From Pedobacter quisquiliarum (lineage in GTDB: Bacteria; Bacteroidota; Bacteroidia; Sphingobacteriales; Sphingobacteriaceae), in contig NZ_BMIL01000003.1 in the NCBI RefSeq assembly GCF_014642175.1, positions 124,001 through 188,000 on the forward strand: DNA of 64,000 bases, read 5' to 3'. The position numbers and the translations under genes were made by a program. Positions 54,240 through 62,214 of this stretch are shown here, piece after piece; the stretch's first letter is position 1; each line of letters opens with the position of its first letter. The notes beneath the pieces were generated by a model. It did not search any database, had not been told where the DNA came from, and saw only the letters and a list, made by a program, of their open reading frames with translations.

Positions 54240-55274
54240 ATGTTAAGCATCTACACTACAAATGACAAGGCACAATGGGCGGGTTACGTTGGCCGTTCCG
54301 CTGCATATGATTTTTATCATACCTGGTACTATCATAACCTGGAAAGTCCTGAAGCCGCAAGGTTGTACGTCTATGAAGAGGGAGCGGAATTCATTGCTTT
54401 CCCGCTTGTTTTACGGGCCATTGAAGGAACCATTTATAAGGACCTGACCTGTGTGTATGGCTATACTGGTCCGATCGCGAGTGCAGCTTTTAACCTGCTG
54501 CAACCTGACTTCATTCAGCGGTTTAAACAAGCTTTCCTACAGCAGCTTTCAGATGAAAACATTGTTTCCATATTTTCCAGATTACATCCCTTCTTCGGGC
54601 AAGAACAGTTGCTTCAGGATTTCAGCGGCATATTCCCGAATGGGAAAAGTGTAGCGATCGACATCCGTGTACCACTGGAAACGCAACGCGCGGGCTATCA
54701 CAAAAGTTACCGCCAGCAAATTAGAATTCTGCGAGAGAAAGGTTATGAAGTACGGCAAGCGACATCAGCGGACGCCATACGGACATACTCAGATATATAT
54801 ATTGAAAATATGAAGCGGGTAGGGGCATCAGATTTCTATCTCTTTACGCCCACCTATTTCGAACAGCTTCTGGCTTCACCAGAATACGAAAGCAAGCTCA
54901 TGCTGGTTTATTTTAACGGTGAGATCGTGAGTGGGGGCGTTGTCATCTGCACCAATAAAATCATGCAGATTCACCTGATGAGCACGCGGACAGCACACCT
55001 CAGCTTGTCGCCCCCGAAACTTGTGATCGAGGAAACGAGCATCCTGGGACGCGAGCTGGGTTACGAGTTTATTAACCTCGGTGGTGGATTAAATTTCAAA
55101 GAAGACAGTCTTTTTAAATGGAAAGCTGGCTTTACGAACCTATTTAAAGATTATAACAGCTGGCGATATGTTGCAAATCCGGAGGTTTATGCAAAATTGC
55201 TTCAAGAAAAAGGTTTGTCAGCAGCGCTGGATGTTGACTTTTTTCCGCTATACAGATACCAGAAACAAGATTGA
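54240..55274 (+). CDS. FemAB/GNAT_6-like acyltransferase
   Basis: 344 residues, two GNAT-like lobes. The C-terminal lobe has the Fem-type pattern KSYRQQIRILREKGYEV, IYIENMKRVGASDFY, MLVYFNGEIVSGGVVI, LGYEFINLGGGLNFKEDSLFKWKAGF. The family adds aminoacyl or acyl groups to cell-wall or polysaccharide precursors. Together with the upstream PLP-fold protein it suggests modification of an amino sugar. Confidence 0.75.
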   Translation: MLSIYTTNDKAQWAGYVGRSAAYDFYHTWYYHNLESPEAARLYVYEEGAEFIAFPLVLRAIEGTIYKDLTCVYGYTGPIASAAFNLLQPDFIQRFKQAFLQQLSDENIVSIFSRLHPFFGQEQLLQDFSGIFPNGKSVAIDIRVPLETQRAGYHKSYRQQIRILREKGYEVRQATSADAIRTYSDIYIENMKRVGASDFYLFTPTYFEQLLASPEYESKLMLVYFNGEIVSGGVVICTNKIMQIHLMSTRTAHLSLSPPKLVIEETSILGRELGYEFINLGGGLNFKEDSLFKWKAGFTNLFKDYNSWRYVANPEVYAKLLQEKGLSAALDVDFFPLYRYQKQD

Positions 55275-55276
55275 TC

Positions 55277-55708
55277 CTACTTTGTGGCGCCCTGAGACAT
55301 TGCAATCAGGACCGCACCGCCGATCATCACACATACTCCCACAATCAACTGCCAGGTTAATTTTTCCTTCAGAAATATGATTGATAATACCACCGCAATT
55401 ACAAGCGAAAGCCGCTCTACTGTTGTCACATAAGCTGCAGGCCCGATGGAAAGCGCTTTGTACGAAAAGACCGTTGACAGCGTGGTGGCGATGCCTGCAA
55501 GAATCAACAATATCCAGGCTTTTTGGTCAATGTCCTTCAGTGCTGCGAAATTTCCCTGATACGTGACAATGCCCCAGGTGATACAGAAAATAAATATTGA
55601 TTGTATCGCAAAAGCAACGTTCGAGTCAACATTTTTTAGTCCTGCTTTAGTAAGTACAACGACGAGTGCTGCAGAGACTGCAGCTGCTAAGGCCCATATG
55701 ATCCACAT
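55277..55708 (-). CDS. Single-domain EamA/DMT-family transporter
   Basis: 143 residues, five membrane helices, one EamA repeat where most family members have two. IWALAAAVSAALVVVLTKAGLK and LWQLIVGVCVMIGG-type ends (LTWQLIVGVCVMIGGAVLI) and VEEKLTW-type EK (FLKEKLTW) mark the family. Half-size members act as dimers. Substrate unknown. It converges with the FemAB-like gene, two bases apart. Confidence 0.85.
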   Translation of the reverse strand: MWIIWALAAAVSAALVVVLTKAGLKNVDSNVAFAIQSIFIFCITWGIVTYQGNFAALKDIDQKAWILLILAGIATTLSTVFSYKALSIGPAAYVTTVERLSLVIAVVLSIIFLKEKLTWQLIVGVCVMIGGAVLIAMSQGATK

Positions 55709-55865
55709 AAATGTTTTTTACAGCATAACACCAATCCATCAAAAAAGATTGTAACCTGCAAACATTAAGCTATTTTCATTTAATATAAACTGGCGCTACT
55801 GGATTGTTGTATAACTCGCTGTACGCTGCTTCCTGGTGGCATTGGCTATTGAACTTAGAAATTAA

Positions 55866-56777
55866 ATGATGAACAATAAGAAAGCACATACGGTTGTATG
55901 TTTCGGCGAAGTACTATGGGACGTTTTACCAACTATAAAACGTCCGGGAGGGGCACCCATGAATGTTGCCTATCACCTTCAAAAACTCGGGATCAACAGC
56001 CAGCTCATTAGCGGTGTCGGGGATGATGCCGCTGGAAAGGCATTGCTCGAATTCCTCGCGCAAATTGATTTGACTGATCATTTCATCCAGGTATTGGATG
56101 ATCAACCTACAAGCGAAGTTATCGCTACTGTGAATGAAAGCCATGAAGTAAGTTATGAAATCGTCTATCCCGTGGCTTGGGATTTCATTACCTGGAAGCC
56201 CGAACATGATGCATTGCTGGCAGAAAGTAAGGCACTTGTATACGGCAGTCTGGCTTCAAGGAACGAAGTTTCTGCAGGGGCACTATTGAAAATGCTGAAC
56301 GCTGACCTTTACAAGGTATTTGATGTCAACCTGCGTGCGCCACATTATGGAAAAGATATTATTGATCGACTGCTTCGTGCAGCAGACCTGGTCAAAATGA
56401 ACCTCGAAGAGCTGGAGATCATCACGGACTGGTACAATCCGGCGTTGACGAGCGAATCAGATCGTGTAGAATGGTTGTTTGATAACTTTGCTGTGCAGGA
56501 AATCTTGGTTACAAAGGGCATAAAGGGTGCGAGCTATTGTAGCAGAACCCAGCGATTAGATCAACCAGCTTACCTGGTGAAAGTAAATGACACGATAGGA
56601 AGCGGCGATTCTTTCCTGGCAGCATTCCTGAGTAAACGCCTGCAACATGCATCCATTGAGGAAGCTTTGGCGTATGCAGCGGGCATGGGCGCATACATCA
56701 CGTCTCAGTCCGGCGCCTGCCCCGCTTACGAACTTGCCGACTTCGAGCGTTTTTTCAGCGCGCAGCAACTTGAGTAG
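55866..56777 (+). CDS. PfkB-family sugar kinase (fructokinase-like)
   Basis: 303 residues (ATG at 55866 or 55869). Substrate motif VVCFGEVLWDVLPTIKRPGGAPMNVAYHL, and the anion-hole/catalytic motif NDTIGSGDSFLAAFL (usual DTxGAGD) with the base Asp. It phosphorylates a hexose such as fructose. The gene is alone, with no adjacent sugar transport gene. Confidence 0.9.
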   Translation: MMNNKKAHTVVCFGEVLWDVLPTIKRPGGAPMNVAYHLQKLGINSQLISGVGDDAAGKALLEFLAQIDLTDHFIQVLDDQPTSEVIATVNESHEVSYEIVYPVAWDFITWKPEHDALLAESKALVYGSLASRNEVSAGALLKMLNADLYKVFDVNLRAPHYGKDIIDRLLRAADLVKMNLEELEIITDWYNPALTSESDRVEWLFDNFAVQEILVTKGIKGASYCSRTQRLDQPAYLVKVNDTIGSGDSFLAAFLSKRLQHASIEEALAYAAGMGAYITSQSGACPAYELADFERFFSAQQLE

Positions 56778-56913
56778 CCGGTTCGACGGTGTAATATACC
56801 CGTACCTAAGTGATTGTACTTGATCTTACCAAAATCCTAAAATATCTAAACCATTTTAATTCTGCACGCATTAAAGAGGATAAACAATTGTTGAACAACA
56901 AACTGAATCTTTT

Positions 56914-57807
56914 ATGGAGCAGAACGAAAATAATAACGCGCAGAACCCGCTGAACATGTATCCAACTCCGCCGTTTAAGGAACAACAGCAAGATGAACCC
57001 GGAAAACAGGGGTTATTAGATCCAAAAGCAGATCACGGAGAGGAGAGCTATAAGGGTTCTGGAAAACTTACAGGTAAAAAAGCCATCATCACTGGTGGGG
57101 ACTCTGGCATTGGTCGTGCAGTAGCCATTGCTTTTGCCCGTGAAGGTGCGGATGTACTGATATCCTACCTTGATGAACACGAGGACGCCGCAGAAACAGC
57201 AAAGTATATAGAGGCGGCTGGACGTAAGGCGGTGTTGGTGCCAGGCGATATCTCTGAAGAAAGCCACTGTAAACAGATCATTCAAGAGGCCATGGATTCG
57301 TTCGGCCAAATTGATGTGCTGGTAAATAATGCCGCCTTCCAGATGTCGCGCGACTCCCTTCAGGATGTCTCCAGTGCGGAGTGGGACAAAACCTTCAAGA
57401 CAAATATCTATCCGCTTTTCTACCTCTGCAAAGCCGCGGAAGAACACCTCAAGCCTGGTAGTACAGTGGTAAATACGACTTCAGTAAACGCCTACAAGGC
57501 GCCACCACAACTTGTAGCCTATTCTGCGACGAAAGCGGCGATCCAAAACTTCACAGCGAGTATGGCGCAACTTTGGGCAGAAAAAGGCATAAGGGTCAAT
57601 TGCGTAGCACCCGGTCCAATCTGGACACCACTAATTCCAGCAACCATGCCGCCGGAAAAGGTGAAATCTTTTGGTGAAGATGTACCATTAAAGCGTGCAG
57701 GTCAGCCCGTCGAACTTGCACCCGCCTTTGTTTTACTCGCATCCCAGGATTCTAGTTACATGACCGGATCGACCGTCCAGGTTACTGGTGGCTATCCAAC
57801 CATTTAG
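56914..57807 (+). CDS. SDR oxidoreductase of the general-stress (YghA/YdaD) type
   Basis: 297 residues. A 50-residue polar N-terminal extension (PTPPFKEQQQDEPGKQGLLD) precedes the Rossmann motif AIITGGDSGIGRAVAIAFA, the catalytic Ser (NTTSVNAYKAPP) and YSATKAAIQ, and ends in TGSTVQVTGGYPTI. The extension and GGDSGIGRA are typical of the YghA/YdaD stress subgroup. NADPH-dependent; substrate unknown. DUF421 genes follow nine bases later. Confidence 0.92.
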   Translation: MEQNENNNAQNPLNMYPTPPFKEQQQDEPGKQGLLDPKADHGEESYKGSGKLTGKKAIITGGDSGIGRAVAIAFAREGADVLISYLDEHEDAAETAKYIEAAGRKAVLVPGDISEESHCKQIIQEAMDSFGQIDVLVNNAAFQMSRDSLQDVSSAEWDKTFKTNIYPLFYLCKAAEEHLKPGSTVVNTTSVNAYKAPPQLVAYSATKAAIQNFTASMAQLWAEKGIRVNCVAPGPIWTPLIPATMPPEKVKSFGEDVPLKRAGQPVELAPAFVLLASQDSSYMTGSTVQVTGGYPTI

Positions 57808-57816
57808 GCAATTTTA

Positions 57817-58503
57817 ATGAAAGCAGACGAAATTAGATTGGATGACTGGCAAAGGATTCTCTTTGGGAATACTTCGCCAGAATTCCTTATTGAGGTATTT
57901 CTCAGAACACTGATCATCTACGTTGCGCTATTATTGGCCGTGAAATGGTTGGGTAAGCGGATGAATGGACAGTTGACCATCATTGAAATGACCGTGATGA
58001 TCACTTTGGGAGCAATTGTGTCCGTACCCATGCAAATGCCTGATCGTGGACTGCTGCAGGGATTGGTCATTCTCGTCGTTGCACTACTGCTTCATCGGGG
58101 ACTCACCCATTTGGGTCATCGTAATCCTAAAGCGGAAAACCTTATTCAAGGGGTGCCAGTTGTCATCGTTAAGAATGGTGTTATGCAGCTGGGTGAAATG
58201 TCAGCCGCCAGGATATCCAGACAACAACTGTTCTCGGAACTGAGAAGTAAAAAAATATTTCATCTTGGTAAGGTACGCCGGGTATATCTTGAACCATCCG
58301 GTGCATTTAGCATTTTGCTGGCAAAAGAGGCGCATCAGGGACTGCCACTATATCCACCTTCAGACAAAGACATATTCAAAGGCTTCAAAGCAGATTATAA
58401 GCAATCACTTGTTTGTATCAATTGTGGCATGATCAGGGAAAAGGAAGATGTTGAACAATGTGATGTTTGTCATAAACATGAGTTTATAAAGGCAATCGCT
58501 TAA
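57817..58503 (+). CDS. DUF421 (YetF-like) membrane protein with C-terminal CxxC knuckle
   Basis: 228 residues. Three membrane helices in the N-terminal half (LRTLIIYVALLLAVKWLG, TVMITLGAIVSVPMQ, GLVILVVALLLHRGL), with the conserved KWLGKRMNGQL and EMTVMITLGA. The DUF421 beta domain follows (IVKNGVMQLGEMSAARIS, VRRVYLEPSGAFSI). The C-terminal ~30 residues hold two CxxC pairs, CINCG and CDVCH, spaced 13 residues, a zinc-ribbon-like addition not usual in YetF. Its neighbour has the same layout, and it probably forms a dimer with it. Confidence 0.85.
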   Translation: MKADEIRLDDWQRILFGNTSPEFLIEVFLRTLIIYVALLLAVKWLGKRMNGQLTIIEMTVMITLGAIVSVPMQMPDRGLLQGLVILVVALLLHRGLTHLGHRNPKAENLIQGVPVVIVKNGVMQLGEMSAARISRQQLFSELRSKKIFHLGKVRRVYLEPSGAFSILLAKEAHQGLPLYPPSDKDIFKGFKADYKQSLVCINCGMIREKEDVEQCDVCHKHEFIKAIA

Positions 58504-58517
58504 TAAGAGTCGGGAAG

Positions 58518-59222
58518 ATGAAAACAGACGAGTTTAAGCTTAAGGATTTACACAGGATCCTAATCGGAGACGTGCCCGGGGCCTTCTTTATTGAAGTTAT
58601 ACTCCGAACCATCATCATTTATTTGATGTTGATTATAGCAATCCGACTGATGGGAAAGCGAATGGCTTTGCAGTTGAATGTGACGGAGATGACCGCAATG
58701 GTTGCGCTTGCCGCAGCGATAGGCGTACCTATGCAAGCACCGGATCGCGGCATTCTACCAGCAGCAGTTATTGCTATGGTCGTCGTGCTGGCAGAGCGAA
58801 GCATTACAAGATTTACTTTGAAAAGCCAATCGGCTGAAACACTTTTCCATGGCGATATGAATCTTTTAATCGAAGACTCGGTGATTAATTATGATTGCCT
58901 CAAGTATGTTTCTATGTCAAAAAGCTTAGTGCTACAGCAGCTACGCGCACAGGGAATTGGCCATCTTGGTGAAGTTAAGCGGCTGTACATGGAGTCAAGC
59001 GGCGCCTTTTCTCTCGTAAAACTTGACGATCCGGTTCCCGGGCTTTCAGTTATTCCGGAAAACGATAAAGATTTCTGGGCAGCAGAGGAGCGGTGTATCG
59101 ATGTTTACGTATGCACCAATTGCGGGAATCAAGCTTCCCAAGATGCCAAGGGTAAGGCTGAAATCCCTAATTCCACATGTGAACGTTGCCACACAGACAA
59201 ATGGGAGCAGGCGGTGAAATGA
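58518..59222 (+). CDS. DUF421 (YetF-like) membrane protein, second copy, with CxxC knuckle
   Basis: 234 residues, paralog of the preceding protein (shared LMGKRMALQLNVTEMTAMV and RLYMESSGAFSLVKL). Helices at LRTIIIYLMLIIAIRLMG, VALAAAIGVPMQ and AAVIAMVVVLAER. The C terminus again has CTNCG and CERCH, spaced 18 residues. The DUF421 domain motif is less regular. The 14-base gap suggests one message with the first copy and the SDR gene. Confidence 0.84.
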   Translation: MKTDEFKLKDLHRILIGDVPGAFFIEVILRTIIIYLMLIIAIRLMGKRMALQLNVTEMTAMVALAAAIGVPMQAPDRGILPAAVIAMVVVLAERSITRFTLKSQSAETLFHGDMNLLIEDSVINYDCLKYVSMSKSLVLQQLRAQGIGHLGEVKRLYMESSGAFSLVKLDDPVPGLSVIPENDKDFWAAEERCIDVYVCTNCGNQASQDAKGKAEIPNSTCERCHTDKWEQAVK

Positions 59223-59470
59223 TACAGAAATTGCAGTTTGCAACAATTTTATTTTGTTCGTCGCGTTAAAGAAGCAAGATTTCGCGTTAATAGAGATGAC
59301 CGTAAGGGTTTCACTATTTGCTAAGAAAACGCTAATCGAAAGATATTAAAGCTTTTAAAGGGTGTAAAAACTGCCTTAGAAGAATTCTAAGCAGCTTAAA
59401 ATGCCTTTTATTAAAAAGACATACGACCCCGCGAGCTCGATTAAGTTGCTTCTGGTGGTCTCAAGAAAAA

Positions 59471-59537
59471 CCCGTTCATACAGGTTTATATTTGGTTAGA
59501 AAAGGGATTGTATCTGGATGGAGCAACCCTTTCTTTT
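59471..59537 (+). repeat. ~66 bp direct repeat, copy 1
   Basis: Begins CCCGTTCATACAGGTTTATA and ends in the AGCAACCCTTTCTTTT segment. It matches the stretch at 60026-60091 except at a short variable patch (ATTGTATCTGG against ATGCGTCTGG). It contains TATATTTG (59487-59494) and can form an AAAGGG/CCCTTT stem before a T-rich end. Confidence 0.9.
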
Positions 59538-59550
59538 GTTAAAGCTAATT

Positions 59551-59800
59551 TTATTTTTCGAAGCTGCCTAATGCATTCGCAAGTTTATTTACGACTATAC
59601 CCATCTTTTCAGGAAAATACGTATTAATACGAATGTTGCCAACGTACATACCTTGAAACTCCAGGGCGCTAAGTACGAACTAATTACGTCTTCCACGTAT
59701 TTATTTCCTGCTTACCCAAACTTGGACATGTCAAGAGTTGCGATCCTATTTCATCGCCACTAGAAGTACGCTGAACTGAATACATTTTTGTAAAACCATA
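59551..59800 (-). pseudogene. Possible decayed coding remnant
   Basis: On the minus strand, protein-like text appears in successive frames that are broken by stops and frameshifts: MYSVQRTSSGDEIGSQLL and TCPSLGKQ, then NKYVEDVISSYLAP in another frame, then EFQGMYVGNIRINTY and FPEKMGIVVNKLANALGSF running to a TAA at 59551-59553. The pieces join in order as one C-terminal domain. I do not recognise a family, and such fragments can arise by chance, so this is tentative. Confidence 0.3.
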
Positions 59801-59895
59801 TGAATTTCTGTTTAAAAGCGTGTGCTAAACTGAATGCAGCTTGATAGGTAGGTGGAATAGAAATCTCATGGAATTGTTAAAATTGTGTTAAAATC

Positions 59896-59916
59896 TTAGT
59901 GTACGTTTTACACTAA
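59896..59916. repeat. 8-bp palindrome overlapping the -33 region of an isolated promoter
   Basis: TTAGTGTA (59896-59903) and TACACTAA (59909-59916) are perfect complements with a five-base spacer, placed where the -33 element of the promoter at 59929 should lie. This is a typical repressor-site position. Confidence 0.5.
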
Positions 59917-59928
59917 CAAACTTTAGCC

Positions 59929-59936
59929 TATATTTG
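59929..59936 (+). promoter_or_regulatory. Isolated -7 promoter box (TATATTTG)
   Basis: Exact TAnnTTTG match with no gene start close behind. A transcript from it would start near 59943 and cross repeat copy 2 to one of the two hairpins at 60056-60094 or 60178-60225. Confidence 0.5.
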
Positions 59937-60025
59937 AATCATCAAACGCAGTTCAGCTGAATTGCATCAAAAAAGATAAAATGTTCTAAAGGCTTTTTCG
60001 ATTGGCCGGAAGAAATAAAGGAAAA

Positions 60026-60091
60026 CCCGTTCATACAGGTTTATATTTGGTTAGAAAAGGGATGCGTCTGGATGGAGCAACCCTTTCTTTT
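60026..60091 (+). repeat. ~66 bp direct repeat, copy 2, with hairpin and T-run
   Basis: Second copy, 555 bases downstream of the first. AAAGGG (60056-60061) pairs with CCCTTT (60081-60086) and T-rich sequence follows to 60094, so this copy resembles a weak intrinsic terminator. It also holds TATATTTG at 60042-60049. Confidence 0.9.
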
Positions 60092-60154
60092 TTTATAGCC
60101 TTTTTTATCTTACATCCCCTGACAACTAAAAAGCACACAGCACATAAATTTAAG

Positions 60155-60198
60155 CACACCTTAGCCACACCTGGCGCACACCTTACACACACCTCGCC
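60155..60198 (+). repeat. Four-unit 11-bp tandem repeat
   Basis: Units CACACCTTAGC, CACACCTGGCG, CACACCTTACA and CACACCTCGCC follow each other without gaps. CACACCT is constant and the last four bases vary. The 11-bp period is close to one DNA turn. Confidence 0.8.
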
Positions 60199-60225
60199 CA
60201 CGCAAAGTGTGGGTAAGGTGTTTTT
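60178..60225 (+). terminator. Terminator-like hairpin overlapping the tandem repeat
   Basis: ACACCTTAC (60178-60186) pairs with GTAAGGTGT (60213-60221), then after one mismatch CACAC (60188-60192) with GTGTG (60207-60211). TTTTT runs to 60225. No annotated gene ends upstream of it. Confidence 0.6.
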
Positions 60226-60460
60226 CATGTGATCATATGGTCTTTAGCACTGGCAATTCTTTCCTCGCAATGCAGCAATTTTTTTATGCAATTAAAGCTG
60301 CTCTTGAAGTTGCTATATAGTTGCAGCGCTTTTGCTACGTTTCACACGAATGGCATACTTAGCAAGCAGCAGCAAAGCGGAATCAAACTAAAGTTTATTA
60401 TAATTGTATTTACGGTACACCTGAAGCGAAATCCGTTTCAAAAGTGTTAGGCTGGAGGAT

Positions 60461-61585
60461 ATGAAGGAAATTAAGGACATTATTGCTGCACAGCAACAAG
60501 CAACTTTGGCCGGTAAAAAGACAGCACTTGCGACTGTCGTGCAAGTAGAAGGCTCATCTTACCGTCGTCCGGGAGCAAGGATGCTCGTCACAGAGGATGG
60601 TGTATTAACCGGTGCAATCAGTGGAGGTTGCCTGGAAGGTGATGCACTTCGAAAATCGCTGCTTGCCATTACGGAACAACGTAAAAAGATTGTTGTCTAT
60701 GACACTACCGACGAAGATGATGCACGCTTTGGAGTTCAGCTTGGCTGTAATGGTATCGTGTATATCCTGTTCGAGCCCATAGATCCTGCTGATCCCGGAA
60801 ACCCAGTGGCATTGCTGACTTTGCTACAGGCGCAACGCCAAGCTATGGTTCTTTGTACGCTGTTTTCAATGGACCAACAGGCCGTGCAGCCCGGAACACA
60901 GTTTCTTTATGGTGGTTGCTCGGCATTAACCCGCAGTGGATTATGGTTAGAAGAACATGGATCAACAGCGCTCGTTGCTGCAGTTGAACAAACCTGGGCT
61001 ACCCAGACCAGCAGTTTCGAGCAGATTAAGTTGGGTGATATGGATTTTACCGCCTTTATAGAAGTTATTCCCCCGGCAATTGCATTATACGTATTTGGAG
61101 CAGGAAATGACGCCATACCGCTTTCCGGCATCGCCGACATTCTGGGCTGGGAGGTGTATGTTGCTGATGGCCGACGAACGCATGTAACTGCCGAACGTTT
61201 TCCCAAGGCCAGCGGATTAATCCTCCAGAAAGCGGCAGATGTATTAGAAGGCATCCAATTTGATCAACGAACGGCAGCAGTACTCATGACACATAACTAC
61301 AATTATGACATCGAAGTGCTTCGTCAGCTTGCAGACACTAGTTGCCCATACATTGGCGTGCTCGGACCCAAGACAAAACTCCAGCGTATGCTTGATGAAC
61401 TTTCAGCTGCTGGCCAGTTCATCCCGCCAATGGCGATGGAACGCGTTTATAGCCCCGTTGGACTTGATCTTGGCGCGGAAACTTCAGAAGAAATAGCCTT
61501 GTCCATCACGGCGGAAATCAAAGCCGTCATGTCCGGCCGGCGTGCGGCATCCTTACGTGAAAAAATTCAACCCATACATAGCTGA
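60461..61585 (+). CDS. xdhC: XdhC/CoxI family molybdoenzyme maturation factor
   Basis: 374 residues. N-terminal XdhC/CoxI domain with VEGSSYRRPGARMLV and AISGGCLEGDALRKSL; C-terminal Rossmann domain LYVFGAGNDAIPLSGIADILGWEVYVADGR. The family inserts or sulfurates the molybdenum cofactor for xanthine dehydrogenase-type enzymes. A purine-rich GGAGG (60452-60456) sits just before the ATG, a stronger ribosome site than most here. It starts the molybdenum cofactor operon. Confidence 0.92.
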   Translation: MKEIKDIIAAQQQATLAGKKTALATVVQVEGSSYRRPGARMLVTEDGVLTGAISGGCLEGDALRKSLLAITEQRKKIVVYDTTDEDDARFGVQLGCNGIVYILFEPIDPADPGNPVALLTLLQAQRQAMVLCTLFSMDQQAVQPGTQFLYGGCSALTRSGLWLEEHGSTALVAAVEQTWATQTSSFEQIKLGDMDFTAFIEVIPPAIALYVFGAGNDAIPLSGIADILGWEVYVADGRRTHVTAERFPKASGLILQKAADVLEGIQFDQRTAAVLMTHNYNYDIEVLRQLADTSCPYIGVLGPKTKLQRMLDELSAAGQFIPPMAMERVYSPVGLDLGAETSEEIALSITAEIKAVMSGRRAASLREKIQPIHS

Positions 61586-62181
61586 TGGCAAAGTACGGCA
61601 TCATAATCCTTGCTGGAGGTCGTTCATCAAGGTTGGGTAAACCCAAACAGCTTCTCGCATTTGAAAACGGCACCTTGATCGAGCATGTTGCCCGACAAGC
61701 TTGCGACGTGGCGAATGCCCGCACGGTTGTGGTTTCTGGCGCCGTACATGAAGAAATCGTTAGGGCACTGGCGGCTCTTCCGGTTTCGGTGGTTCACAAT
61801 CCGGCATGGGCAGAGGGGATGTCGGCATCCCTTGAAGCTGGGCTAAGCGCATTGTTAGCTGAGGAGCCCGAGGTACGCGCATGCATAATGATGGTCTGCG
61901 ATCAACCTTACGTGGATACCGGGCTACTCGAAAAAATGATCTTCAGCTATGAGCAGCATGCTGCAGAGATCGTGGCTTGTACTTATGCAGACACAGTGGG
62001 TACGCCTGCACTTTTTGGGGCCGCTTACTTTGAAAATCTGCTGAACTTAGCAGGGCCGGGTGGTGCAAAGAAAATAATTGCTGAAAATGAAACAAATGTC
62101 TTCTATTTACCATTCCCTAGAGGCATAATAGATATTGATACCGCACAAGATTACGTTACATTTATTGCCGGACAATCTTAA
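61585..62181 (+). CDS. MobA/MocA-like nucleotidyltransferase
   Basis: 198 residues. Signature ILAGGRSSRLGKPKQLLAF near the N terminus and MMVCDQPYVDTGLL for the metal-binding Asp. Overlaps the xdhC stop by one base (TGATG). It should attach CMP or GMP to molybdopterin; the CDQPY form and the XdhC neighbour favour the cytidylyltransferase (MocA) for xanthine-dehydrogenase-type enzymes. Confidence 0.88.
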   Translation: MAKYGIIILAGGRSSRLGKPKQLLAFENGTLIEHVARQACDVANARTVVVSGAVHEEIVRALAALPVSVVHNPAWAEGMSASLEAGLSALLAEEPEVRACIMMVCDQPYVDTGLLEKMIFSYEQHAAEIVACTYADTVGTPALFGAAYFENLLNLAGPGGAKKIIAENETNVFYLPFPRGIIDIDTAQDYVTFIAGQS

Positions 62182-62214
62182 ATCACTAAAGATGCGGGTA
62201 AAGGAACTTCATAT

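Larger units (their letters stand above)
59223..60460. other. Gene-poor 1.24 kb intergenic region with repeats and regulatory signals
   Basis: No convincing full-length gene. It contains two copies of a ~66 bp repeat, an isolated promoter with an overlapping palindrome, a four-unit 11-bp tandem repeat, a terminator-like hairpin, and a possible decayed reading frame, each listed separately. The last 235 bases (60226-60460) hold only a possible weak promoter for the molybdenum cofactor operon. Confidence 0.7.

Noticed and set aside
59471..60091. The 66-bp repeats as a CRISPR array
   Set aside because: Only two copies, 555 bp apart, with no regular spacers and no cas genes in the window.
60002..60232. 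A 76-codon open frame spanning repeat copy 2 and the 11-bp tandem repeat
   Set aside because: The sequence is made of the repeats and low-complexity His/Thr text. The first repeat copy does not keep the frame, and DNA-level features explain it better.
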